Shown here one piece after another: positions 1 through 6,589 of a stretch of DNA of 10,571 nucleotides. The first letter of the stretch is position 1; each line of letters begins with the position of its first letter. This stretch comes from Desulfobulbaceae bacterium. Lineage in GTDB: Bacteria; Desulfobacterota; Desulfobulbia; Desulfobulbales; Desulfocapsaceae. Under the pieces are notes generated by a model. It did no database searches. It was given only the letters and a program-made list of their open reading frames with translations, and was not told the origin of the DNA. The stretch lies in NCBI GenBank assembly GCA_030599175.1, contig JAUVON010000069.1, positions 1 through 10,571 on the forward strand, given 5' to 3'. Both the position numbers and the translations under genes were made by a program.

Positions 1-114
1 AGTATCACGATACCTCGCGAAACTTTCAGTTTTTGAGAAAAAACTTCGTAAACATCCCTTCCCTGTGCATCTATCTGTTGTTTCTTCACGTACCAAAATA
101 GCAATCTTCAACAT
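1..114 (-). CDS. CGGC-domain-like protein, N-terminal fragment (runs off the left edge)
   Basis: Reading the minus strand from the ATG at 114-112, 38 codons stay open to the window edge. The peptide starts MLKIAILVREETTDRCTGKG and continues with CLRSFFSKTESFARYRDT. A short beta-strand (KIAILV) followed by a Cys-rich turn (DRCTGKGC) and an F-rich helix resembles the start of CGGC-domain proteins, a small family thought to bind metal. This is recalled resemblance only; the defining CGGC motif would lie outside the window. The Shine-Dalgarno match is poor: AAGGTG lies 14 nt upstream. The gene points away from the transglutaminase-like gene, so 115-584 is a shared divergent upstream region, now interrupted by a mobile element. 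The open frame is likely real, but the family name is less certain. Confidence 0.55.
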   Translation of the reverse strand, partial: MLKIAILVREETTDRCTGKGCLRSFFSKTESFARYRDT

Positions 115-134
115 GTTTTAATTTTTAACACCTT

Positions 135-162
135 GTGTCCGGTTTAATTGTATCCGGTTTAA
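135..162 (+). repeat. Two extra copies of the element end motif
   Basis: GTGTCCGGTTTAA occurs at 135-147 and a shorter copy, TATCCGGTTTAA, at 151-162. Both have the same orientation as the left end of the foldback element, where GTGTCCGGTTTAA reappears at 209-221. They could be remnants of earlier or related insertions, or a duplicated end. No full element is attached to them in the window. Confidence 0.6.
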
Positions 163-194
163 TCGTTTCTTCTGTGAAAAAATATAATATCTCC

Positions 195-203
195 TGTTTA
201 CAT
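195..203. repeat. Left target-site duplication (TGTTTACAT)
   Basis: The 9-mer TGTTTACAT directly abuts the left terminal repeat of the foldback element and is repeated exactly at 452-460, directly abutting the right end. Perfect 9-bp direct repeats flanking inverted termini are the mark of a transposition event. Their perfect identity suggests an insertion that has not yet decayed. Confidence 0.85.
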
Positions 204-451
204 CAGTAGTGTCCGGTTTAAATCATGCAGGAGGATTCGTGGGTAACTTTTGGGAGCGTCATCCAGTAAATTTCGTAGTATTTTCTTAATATTTTCACAT
301 TTGATTTGTATCAGTCTTTGCGAGGAACTCGCATGATACAAATTGGATGTGGAAAATATTTGAAAATCAAGAAATCCACTGCCAAAAGCGGACAAAAGTT
401 ACCCATGAATCCGTTTTCCATGCTTCGCAATTTTCTAACCGGACACTGCTG
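204..451. mobile_element. 248-bp MITE-like foldback element
   Basis: The left end CAGTAGTGTCCGGTT and the reverse complement of the right end, CAGCAGTGTCCGGTT, match at 14 of 15 positions. The inverted homology continues through both arms, about 120 nt each: GGATTCGTGGGTAACTTTTG at 233-252 pairs with a 19-of-20 copy at 393-412. Near the centre, AATATTTTC(C)ACAT plus ATTTGTATCA matches on both sides (289-312 and 335-360). The arms end in a small hairpin, TGCGAG-GAA-CTCGCA, at 319-333. A 9-bp duplication, TGTTTACAT, flanks the element. There is no transposase, so movement would depend on an enzyme encoded elsewhere that recognises these ends. A 9-bp duplication is compatible with several IS families, including IS4-like ones; I cannot assign the family from this window. 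The element sits between two divergent genes and could alter their expression. Confidence 0.85.
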
Positions 452-460
452 TGTTTACAT
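452..460. repeat. Right target-site duplication (TGTTTACAT)
   Basis: This is the exact partner of 195-203. Removing one copy and the element restores an uninterrupted sequence reading TGTTTACATATCAAATTG, the likely pre-insertion state. Confidence 0.85.
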
Positions 461-473
461 ATCAAATTGATAT
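459..473. promoter_or_regulatory. Perfect palindrome ATATCAA-A-TTGATAT
   Basis: A 7-bp perfect inverted repeat with a 1-nt centre overlaps the right target-site duplication and is followed by TTTT. It lies 112 nt upstream of the chosen start of the transglutaminase-like gene. It could be an operator for a dimeric regulator or simply an AT-rich palindrome favoured as an insertion site. No regulator is recognisable nearby. Confidence 0.35.
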
Positions 474-584
474 TTTTACCTGCCAGGAATGGTGTGAGCT
501 ATTGTTTATTGACGATTCTGTGGTAATGTGCATAAATTCCTGCAAAATTTTAAAACTTTCAAATTTACCAAAACCATTACCAAT

Positions 585-1268
585 ATGGAAGAAAACTTAC
601 AACGCTACCTGGAATCAACCTTCTACCTTGATTATTACGCCCAAGAGGTATCCGAATTTTCCAGATCCGCCTGCACCGGACTGGATTCTCCCATGGAGAA
701 AGCAATTGCTCTGTACTATGCAGTCCGAGACCAAATCAGATATGACCCCTATGATTTGCAATATTCCCGAACCGGCATGAGGGCCAGCAACGTAGTGAAA
801 AAAAAATCAGGCTACTGTGTGTCAAAAGCTGTATTGCTGGCCGCTGTAGCCCGTCATCAGAGAATACCCAGTCGTCTTGGTTTCGCCGATGTGACCAATC
901 ACCTGTCCACAGATAACCTGAAAAAACAGATGGGAACTGATCTCTTTATCTATCATGGTTACACAGAAATGTTGTTAAATGGCAAATGGGTCAAGGCTAC
1001 TCCCGCATTCAACCTATCTCTCTGCACCCGCTTCAACGTAAAACCACTGGAATTTGATGGAAAGGAAGATTCATTCTTCCATGAGTTTGATACTCTTGGC
1101 CAGAAACATATGGAATACGTAAGGGATCATGGCCACTTTGCCGACCTCCCCTTCGATAGAATTTTTTCCGCCCTGGATCAGACTTACCCAAATATCTTTG
1201 AAAATTTCTCCAAAAAAAAACAGTCTGATTTTGCAGCTGAGGCAAGTATTGAAAATAGAAGACAATGA
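585..1268 (+). CDS. Transglutaminase-like (cysteine peptidase fold) protein
   Basis: A 227-residue protein of the transglutaminase-like superfamily. The core motif is KKKSGYCVSKAVLLAAVAR, with the nucleophile candidate Cys78. The GYC motif starting a helix is typical. The histidine candidate is His124 in IYHGYTEM, followed by the strand ending GKWVKATPAFN, where the superfamily usually has an Asp. No Asp is present there, so either Asn143 serves or the triad is incomplete. There is no signal peptide, which suggests a cytoplasmic protein. Substrate is unknown; bacterial members include proteases, amidases and inactive scaffolds. The frame stays open upstream to an ATG at 528, which would add 19 basic and aromatic residues. 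I prefer 585 because MEENLQRYLESTFYLD looks like the normal family N-terminus. Neither start has a good Shine-Dalgarno sequence. It converges on moeA with 12 nt between stop codons. Confidence 0.8.
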   Translation: MEENLQRYLESTFYLDYYAQEVSEFSRSACTGLDSPMEKAIALYYAVRDQIRYDPYDLQYSRTGMRASNVVKKKSGYCVSKAVLLAAVARHQRIPSRLGFADVTNHLSTDNLKKQMGTDLFIYHGYTEMLLNGKWVKATPAFNLSLCTRFNVKPLEFDGKEDSFFHEFDTLGQKHMEYVRDHGHFADLPFDRIFSALDQTYPNIFENFSKKKQSDFAAEASIENRRQ

Positions 1269-1280
1269 GCACTTGATAAC

Positions 1281-2477
1281 TTAAAAAAGCCAGGCCTCTA
1301 CCAGGCTGGTCTTGCTGATCATTGCGCAGCCTTCAGGTCTCTCGATCAGGCCATTGGCTTCAGCCATCGCTTCAAACCTTCCCATACTGCTTAGTGGATC
1401 GGCGAAAAGAGAACCGTTTTCATGTCTCACCCTGCTGTACACCAACTGGGTCCAGTTTTTCTGGCCGGTAAGTTCTTCTGTCACCTGCAGCTTCCTTTTT
1501 TCCGGCAGAAAGTTCTTAAAGCCCATCAGTCGACGAACTCCTGGAAGAGCCAGCAGAAGAAGAGCGACATGGTTGGATGGCGGCCCACCCGGAAGGTTGA
1601 ATACGACCGTGTTGCCAACCCGTCCCATACAAGCACCTTTACCCGGTCCTATGCGGACACGGTGAAAGATCTTCTCCATACCAATCTGCTCCATGGCCCT
1701 CATGGTAAGATCTTTATCCCCATCCAGGACGCCACCGCATGTTATCAGAATATCAACCTGCTGCACAAGATGTCTAAACTGTTCCCGCAGTTGATCAAGG
1801 TTATCACGCAGAAGGACAGTAACAGGGGTTATCCCAAGCTGCTGCAGCTCAGCTGCAGCAGTCACCATATTGCTGGCTGCCACCTTGCCGGGTGCAACAG
1901 GTTCACCGGGCAATACCAGTTCACTGCCTGTTGCCGCAACAGCAACTCTGGGTAACGGATAGCAGGTGATTTTATTCAATCCGGCCGCAGCAGCCATGCC
2001 AAGATGGGTTGGACCCAGTACAGTTCCACCGTTCAGCACTACCTGACCTTCTTCAATATCACTTCCCATCCGCAGGATATTTCGTCCGGCACCGGCATCA
2101 GCCCTGATTGTCACAGATTTTCCCTGTACCAGCGCAAATTCGGAAGCCAGCACGGATGTTGCCCCGGGTGGAATAGCTGCACCGGTCATGATTCGTATTG
2201 TAATACCCGGTTTAATCTGGAGTATGTCAGCATCATCCCCGGCAGCCAGAGCACCAATAACAGCAAGTATCACAGGGTTACTCGCAGATGCATCAACAAT
2301 GTCAGCTGAGAGAACTGCAAAGCCATCTTTCAATGAAGAATCAACAGATGGACAGTTTGCCACGGAAAATACATCTTCAGCGCAGACCAGACCAAGCGCT
2401 TCTTCTAAAGACACAACAACCGGTTCCAACGTCTGGAGGGAGCTGATATACTGATGTGCTTTATTCAGTGAAATCAT
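1281..2477 (-). CDS. moeA: MoeA-type molybdopterin molybdenumtransferase
   Basis: A 398-residue, full-length MoeA-family protein. MoeA inserts molybdate into adenylylated molybdopterin in the cytoplasm to finish molybdenum (or tungsten) cofactor. Visible family marks are VDSSLKDGFAV (46-55), RIMTGAAIPPGA (95-106), ATGSELVLPG (182-191), the MoCF-binding stretch ILITCGGVLDGDKD (243-256), PGKG (278-281) and LPGGPPSN (295-302). A C-terminal beta domain IV follows (about 325-398). Compared with E. coli, PGKP is PGKG and the PGNP motif is PGGP. I recall the GPGKG/LPGGPPSN form from a subclass in deltaproteobacteria, so this is probably subclass-typical rather than damage. The gene starts 24 nt after htpX on the same strand with no evident Shine-Dalgarno sequence, so translation may depend on coupling or read-through from htpX. 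A terminator is embedded in its last codons. Confidence 0.9.
   Translation of the reverse strand: MISLNKAHQYISSLQTLEPVVVSLEEALGLVCAEDVFSVANCPSVDSSLKDGFAVLSADIVDASASNPVILAVIGALAAGDDADILQIKPGITIRIMTGAAIPPGATSVLASEFALVQGKSVTIRADAGAGRNILRMGSDIEEGQVVLNGGTVLGPTHLGMAAAAGLNKITCYPLPRVAVAATGSELVLPGEPVAPGKVAASNMVTAAAELQQLGITPVTVLLRDNLDQLREQFRHLVQQVDILITCGGVLDGDKDLTMRAMEQIGMEKIFHRVRIGPGKGACMGRVGNTVVFNLPGGPPSNHVALLLLALPGVRRLMGFKNFLPEKRKLQVTEELTGQKNWTQLVYSRVRHENGSLFADPLSSMGRFEAMAEANGLIERPEGCAMISKTSLVEAWLF
1283..1309 (-). terminator. Rho-independent terminator overlapping the moeA stop
   Basis: On the minus strand, CCAGCC, a 7-nt loop (TGGTAGA) and GGCCTGG form a 6-bp GC stem with one bulged C, followed by one more C and then six Ts. 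The hairpin is made of the codons for the last residues, and the T-run supplies the final Leu-Phe and the stop. On the plus strand the hairpin is followed only by TCTTGC, so it would be a weak terminator for the converging transglutaminase-like gene. Confidence 0.75.
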
Positions 2478-2501
2478 AGGAAAAAATCGTGCAAACCCAA
2501 A

Positions 2502-3413
2502 TTAATTCTTTCCAGCATTCTTCGCACTTTCACGTAAGGCACGGATTCTATTTTCAAGTGAGGGATGGGTCATGGTAAGTTTTTTCAAACCCACTGCACC
2601 GAACAAACCACCATTGATTCCAAAAGCCTGCATCTGGACCGGCAGCTGTGCCGGTTCCTGTAAGGATTTCAGCCGTTCTAAAGCGCTGATCATTTTTTCA
2701 TGTCCAGCTAAGGCTGCTGATCCGGCATCTGCCCGATATTCACGCCAGCGACTGAACCAGCGGACGATCAAAGTGGCCAGAAAACCAAAAACCAGCTGAG
2801 CTATCATATAGGTCCCACTATATCCTATACCCCGCCCGAATCCATAGCCTCGCGAATTATAGCCGCCCCCCTGCCGGCGATCAACCAACGCTGAAACCAC
2901 CTGTGATAATACAATTACAAAAGTATTCACCACACCCTGGATCAATGCCAATGTTACCATATCACCATTAGAGATATGGCTGACTTCATGCGCTAATACA
3001 GCTTCTACCTCATCATTATTCATGTTATTGAGCAAGCCTGTACTCACAGCAACAAGTGAATTGTTTTTGTTGGCACCGGTAGCAAAGGCATTCGGTGCTG
3101 GTGAGTCAAAAATAGCAACTTCAGGCATACCAACACCTGCCTGATCAGTCAAAGAACGCACAGTATTTATAAGCCACCTTTCGGCATCATTGGCTGGTGC
3201 AGAAATAACTCTTGCCTTTGCTGACCGTTTTGCCACACTCTTTGACATCATCAGTGAGATAAACGAACCTGCAAATCCCATAATACCGGCCATGAACAAA
3301 AGCGGCGTCAAATCCATACCAGGCTGATTCAGGCCGAAAAAATTAAGCATTACACCTAAAACAAATAGTACCGCCAGGTTAGTAGCTAAAAACAACGTTG
3401 ATCTCATCAGCAT
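2502..3413 (-). CDS. htpX: HtpX-type membrane zinc metalloprotease (M48B)
   Basis: A 303-residue integral membrane protease of the HtpX family, which cleaves misfolded membrane proteins alongside FtsH. Two N-terminal membrane helices (about 4-27 and 34-56) precede the cytoplasmic catalytic domain. Zinc-site residues are visible: His142, Glu143 and His146 in AHEVSH, and Glu225 in [11 protein letters not shown]. The conserved [12 protein letters not shown] (102-113) is present. Two further hydrophobic segments (about 152-177 and 201-219) are separated by a Gly/Arg/Tyr-rich loop (about 179-200). Length matches the family. The ATG at 3413 has a purine-rich AAAGAGAGAGAA upstream; a second ATG two codons later is possible. 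moeA follows after 24 nt and is probably co-transcribed. Upstream are a sigma-32-like and a sigma-70-like promoter candidate. Family knowledge makes heat or envelope stress control plausible. Confidence 0.95.
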   Translation of the reverse strand: MLMRSTLFLATNLAVLFVLGVMLNFFGLNQPGMDLTPLLFMAGIMGFAGSFISLMMSKSVAKRSAKARVISAPANDAERWLINTVRSLTDQAGVGMPEVAIFDSPAPNAFATGANKNNSLVAVSTGLLNNMNNDEVEAVLAHEVSHISNGDMVTLALIQGVVNTFVIVLSQVVSALVDRRQGGGYNSRGYGFGRGIGYSGTYMIAQLVFGFLATLIVRWFSRWREYRADAGSAALAGHEKMISALERLKSLQEPAQLPVQMQAFGINGGLFGAVGLKKLTMTHPSLENRIRALRESAKNAGKN

Positions 3414-3511
3414 AATGTTCTCTCTCTTTTTAGTACCTCACTCCATAAGAGCTGTCATAAAAAACAGGTAAGCGCAGACTCCGAGAAATCAGGCGGGTCT
3501 TTTGATCACCA

Positions 3512-3550
3512 GAACAGCTCCCGGGAAGAGGGGAATTGTCAGCCCTGTTC
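3512..3550. repeat. Dyad in the htpX leader (GAACAG...CTGTTC)
   Basis: A 6-bp perfect inverted repeat, GAACAG at 3512-3517 and CTGTTC at 3545-3550, encloses a GC-rich stretch with the palindrome CCCGGG. It would fold in the leader RNA of htpX if transcription starts upstream. There is no T-run after it in either direction, so it is not a standard terminator. Confidence 0.3.
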
Positions 3551-3597
3551 TATCGGTTCAGCTTAAACTATCAAGAAAAAGCGGAATAATAACTATT

Positions 3598-3624
3598 CTT
3601 ATAAAATAAGTCGATTAAAGTCAA
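3598..3624 (-). promoter_or_regulatory. Sigma-70-like promoter candidate for htpX
   Basis: On the minus strand, TTGACT at 3624-3619 is separated by 15 nt from TATAAG at 3603-3598. Each hexamer matches five of six consensus positions, but the spacer is short. It lies about 185 nt before the htpX start. Confidence 0.35.
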
Positions 3625-3641
3625 CTGTATTTCGCATATCG

Positions 3642-3670
3642 ATGGGGATGTGTCAGGAGATCTGTTCAAG
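3642..3670 (-). promoter_or_regulatory. Sigma-32-like heat-shock promoter candidate for htpX
   Basis: On the minus strand, CTTGAA at 3670-3665 is followed after 17 nt by CCCCAT at 3647-3642. Both hexamers match the heat-shock sigma consensus exactly. The spacer is 3-4 nt longer than the 13-14 nt of classic E. coli sites, which weakens the call. It begins just after the ABC-F stop codon and would give htpX a leader of roughly 220 nt. Confidence 0.4.
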
Positions 3671-3674
3671 TTCT

Positions 3675-5309
3675 CTACGCGGCCTGTTTGTCCAGATAGT
3701 AGTTCTCATCCGGTATCCCTGCTTCCTTCATTGCCAGGTACTCATCAAAATTCATCATCATATCGGTGATACCATCTGGAGTAATCTCGATAATCCTGTT
3801 AGCAACGGTTGACACAAACTGATGGTCATGGGAGGCAAAGAGTACAACCTCAGAAAAAGATATCAGTCCATTATTTAGAGAAGTTATCGATTCAAGATCC
3901 AGATGGTTAGTAGGCTCATCCAGAATGAGGGCATTGGAGTGGGAGAGCATCATCCTGGAGAGCATACAGCGCACACGCTCTCCACCAGAGAGAACAGAGG
4001 TCTTTTTCATCGCCTCCTCTCCGGAGAAAAGCATTTTACCCAGGAATCCGCGAATAAACCCTTCATCCGTCTTTGGCGGTGCAAATTGTCTCAGCCAGGC
4101 GACCAGTTCAAGCTCATCATCATTGAAAAAATTGCTGTTTTCTTTTGGGAAGTAGCTGTTTTTGATAGTCACCCCCCAGCGAAAAGTACCTTTGTCAGGC
4201 TTGAGTTCACCTGCAAGAATCTGGAAAAGAGTGGTTTTAGCAAGGCTGTTTGTGCCGACAAAAGCAATCTTATCACCTCTGTTCACCGTGAGAGTGAGAT
4301 CATCAAACAAACAGATGCCATCGATTGTTTTGGAAAGCCCGTCGATCTCAAGGATAATATCACCACAGGGCCGTTCCGGCTTAAAAACAATATAAGGGTA
4401 CTTTCGCGAAGAACTCGGCATACTCTCAATGGTAAGTTTCTCAAGCAGTTTCTTCCTCGATGTGGCCTGTTTGGCCTTGGAGGCATTGGAACTGAAACGC
4501 TGGATAAATTCTTTGAGCTGCTCTGCCTTAGCTTTGGCCTTTTTACTCTCAGTCTCTTTCTGACGGAAATGGAGCTGGCTGGCTTCATACCAGAAATCAT
4601 AGTTTCCCACATAGACCTGGATTTTCCCATAATCGATATCCGCCACATGGGTGCATACCTGGTTCAGAAAATGACGATCATGGGATACGATGATAACGGT
4701 GTTGTGAAAGCGTGCGAGAAAATCTTCCAGCCATTCGATGGATTTCAAATCAAGCTGGTTGGTGGGCTCATCAAGAAGAAGGATATCAGGGTTGCCAAAC
4801 AAGGTCTGTGCCAGCAATACACGCACCTTGTCACTGCCGTCAAGCTCCTTCATTCTTTTCTGACTCATCTCTTCCGGAATACCAAGACCACTTAACAATA
4901 CTCCGGCTTCAGCTTCAGCCTCATAGCCGTTCATTGCACCAAATTTGGCTTCAAGCTCCCCGGAACGGATACCGTCTTCATCAGTAAAATCGGATTTGGC
5001 GTAGAGTGCCTCACGCTGTGCCATCACCTTGTATAATTTCTTATGGCCCATGACGACGGTATTGAAAACCGTGTATTCATCAAAAGCAAATTGATCCTGG
5101 CTGAGCACTGCGACACGCTGTCCCCGGCCTGTGGAAACATGACCGCTGTCCGGGTCAAGCTGATTTGACAGTATTTTTAGAAAAGTTGACTTCCCGGCAC
5201 CGTTAGCCCCAATAAGACCGTAACAGTTACCAGGAGTAAATTTGATATTAACATCCTTAAAGATGACTCTCTTGCCGTAGGAAAGAGCAATGTCAGTTGC
5301 AGTAATCAT
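3675..5309 (-). CDS. ABC-F family ATPase, YbiT-like
   Basis: A 544-residue ABC-F protein: two ATP-binding cassettes in one chain and no membrane segments. Members of the family bind the ribosomal E site and help stalled or initiating ribosomes. Cassette 1 has GANGAGKS (34-41), a degenerate signature LDGSDK (156-161), LLLDEPTN (177-184) and SHD (209-211). The linker (about 240-310) is Lys- and Gln-rich, helical, and ends in RFSSNASKAKQATSRKK, closely resembling E. coli YbiT. Cassette 2 has GTNSLAKT (352-359), an unusual Walker A without the usual GxGK, a canonical LSGGE (440-444), LILDEPTN (461-468) and SHD (493-495). I recall an AKTT-type second Walker A in a YbiT-like subgroup, so it need not mean inactivity. 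The start at 5309 has GGTGAGG about 8 nt upstream. It follows rhlE after 17 nt, so the two are almost certainly co-transcribed. No strong terminator follows. Confidence 0.92.
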   Translation of the reverse strand: MITATDIALSYGKRVIFKDVNIKFTPGNCYGLIGANGAGKSTFLKILSNQLDPDSGHVSTGRGQRVAVLSQDQFAFDEYTVFNTVVMGHKKLYKVMAQREALYAKSDFTDEDGIRSGELEAKFGAMNGYEAEAEAGVLLSGLGIPEEMSQKRMKELDGSDKVRVLLAQTLFGNPDILLLDEPTNQLDLKSIEWLEDFLARFHNTVIIVSHDRHFLNQVCTHVADIDYGKIQVYVGNYDFWYEASQLHFRQKETESKKAKAKAEQLKEFIQRFSSNASKAKQATSRKKLLEKLTIESMPSSSRKYPYIVFKPERPCGDIILEIDGLSKTIDGICLFDDLTLTVNRGDKIAFVGTNSLAKTTLFQILAGELKPDKGTFRWGVTIKNSYFPKENSNFFNDDELELVAWLRQFAPPKTDEGFIRGFLGKMLFSGEEAMKKTSVLSGGERVRCMLSRMMLSHSNALILDEPTNHLDLESITSLNNGLISFSEVVLFASHDHQFVSTVANRIIEITPDGITDMMMNFDEYLAMKEAGIPDENYYLDKQAA

Positions 5310-5326
5310 GGCTGTATCCTCACCAG

Positions 5327-6589
5327 CTACTGGCGCCTACCCACGCCAAAGTCAAAAGAAGCAGCTTTACTGCTTCGGTTTTTACCACGACCTGTGGTAC
5401 TCGGCTTCTTCCTGCTCGGTATCCCTCTTGAAAAGCTTTCACTTTTTTCTTCGCTTACATGTCCTCCTGCTTCATTTACTAAAACAGGAAGCCGCTCCCG
5501 AGCCAGTTTTTTTCCGAGATTACGCTCAATAAGGGAAATCATTTTGTTGTCATCATGGCTGGCGAATGTCAAAGCATGACCATTTCGTGTTGCTCGGCCT
5601 GTACGCCCGGTACGATGAGTATAAGTCTCTGCAGTATCCGGCACATCAAAATTGATGACATGCGTGATACCGGAAACATCAATACCACGGGCGGCAATGT
5701 CTGTTGCCACAAGAATTTTAAAAGTGCCGTCGCGAAACCCGTCCATAGCCTGCTGCCGTTTGGATTGGGAAAGGTTACCCTGGATTGCAACAGCACTGAA
5801 ACCTGCCTTCTGTAGTTGTAGAGCAAGACTTTTTGCTTTGTGTTTTGTTCGTGTAAAGACAAGTGTACTCGCCATTTCCCGTTCTGTTAGGATATTTTTA
5901 AGCAAAGCTGTTTTCTTTGTCTTTGAAACCTGAAAGAGAGCATGAGATATAGTTGGCGCCGGTAAAGTATGATTAATCTGTACTGTTACCGGATTTCGCA
6001 GAATATCTTCAGCCAGGTGACGAATCTCCCTGGGCATGGTAGCTGAAAAAACCAGTGTTTGCCTGTCTCTGGGCAATTGCTTGATGATCCTGCGAATATC
6101 CGGTAGAAATCCTTTGTCAAACATGTGATCAGCTTCATCAAGAATCAGTACCTCAACTGCACGGAGGTTAAAAGCTTTGTCATTGAGAAGGTCAAGCAAC
6201 CTGCCTGGGCAAGCAACTACAATTTCCACTCCATCCCGAATGGTTTTAATCTGGGGCTGTTTGCCGACACCACCATATACGGCCACACTGCGGAGGCCGG
6301 TATGTTGGGCCATCTGGCCGATGTTTTCATGAATCTGTTCAGCCAGCTCTCTAGTCGGTGCCACTATCAGTGCCCTCACTTTTTTTCTCGGGCCTTTAAG
6401 CAGGTGCTGGAGTAGAGGCAAAACAAAAGCCGCTGTCTTCCCTGTTCCAGTCTGTGCCAGACCAAGGATGTCACGACCGGCAAGTACCGGAGGAATGGCC
6501 TCTTTCTGGATTGGAGTTGGAATTGTATAACCACAGGCAGCAACGCCGGCGTTAATTTTTTGGTGTAACTGAAAATCTTTAAAACTCAT
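5327..6589 (-). CDS. rhlE: DEAD-box ATP-dependent RNA helicase, RhlE-like
   Basis: A 420-residue DEAD-box helicase with all core motifs: Q motif PTPIQ (24-28), AQTGTGKT (45-52), PTRELA (78-83), PGRLLDL (128-134), DEAD (151-154), SAT (182-184), ATDIAARGID (295-304) and HRTGRTGR (325-332). A basic tail, rich in Arg, Lys and Ser (about 380-420), replaces any DbpA or CsdA RNA-binding domain. This architecture and the N-terminus MSFKDFQL fit the RhlE group, which remodels structured RNA in ribosome assembly and mRNA decay, often in the cold. The start at 6589 has AGGAG about 11 nt upstream. The ABC-F gene lies 17 nt downstream with its ribosome-binding site just after the rhlE stop, which makes an operon of two ribosome/RNA factors. 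The unusually long 624-bp upstream gap may hold its promoter and leader. Confidence 0.93.
   Translation of the reverse strand: MSFKDFQLHQKINAGVAACGYTIPTPIQKEAIPPVLAGRDILGLAQTGTGKTAAFVLPLLQHLLKGPRKKVRALIVAPTRELAEQIHENIGQMAQHTGLRSVAVYGGVGKQPQIKTIRDGVEIVVACPGRLLDLLNDKAFNLRAVEVLILDEADHMFDKGFLPDIRRIIKQLPRDRQTLVFSATMPREIRHLAEDILRNPVTVQINHTLPAPTISHALFQVSKTKKTALLKNILTEREMASTLVFTRTKHKAKSLALQLQKAGFSAVAIQGNLSQSKRQQAMDGFRDGTFKILVATDIAARGIDVSGITHVINFDVPDTAETYTHRTGRTGRATRNGHALTFASHDDNKMISLIERNLGKKLARERLPVLVNEAGGHVSEEKSESFSRGIPSRKKPSTTGRGKNRSSKAASFDFGVGRRQ

Noticed and set aside
198..395. Minus-strand 65-codon reading frame across the foldback element
   Set aside because: It lies within the palindromic arms and starts in the target duplication. 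It matches no family I know, and its coding content follows from the repeat.
489..497. ATG at 489, in frame with the transglutaminase-like gene and preceded by CCAGG
   Set aside because: The frame reads ATG GTG TGA and stops at once, so it cannot be the start.
451..780. Plus-strand 109-codon frame overlapping the transglutaminase-like gene
   Set aside because: It overlaps the clear family match in another frame and has no recognisable motif.
1422..1955. Plus-strand 177-codon frame opposite moeA
   Set aside because: It is fully antisense to a full-length MoeA-family gene, with no ribosome-binding site or family resemblance.
4231..4260. Second Walker A of the ABC-F gene read as a damaging mutation
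   Set aside because: The flanking residues and the rest of cassette 2 are intact. I recall AKTT-type versions in related proteins, so it is treated as a subgroup trait rather than a pseudogene sign.
3903..4895. Plus-strand 330-codon frame antisense to the ABC-F gene
   Set aside because: The minus-strand protein has all ABC-F motifs over the same bases. The antisense product shows no domain and is a long shadow.
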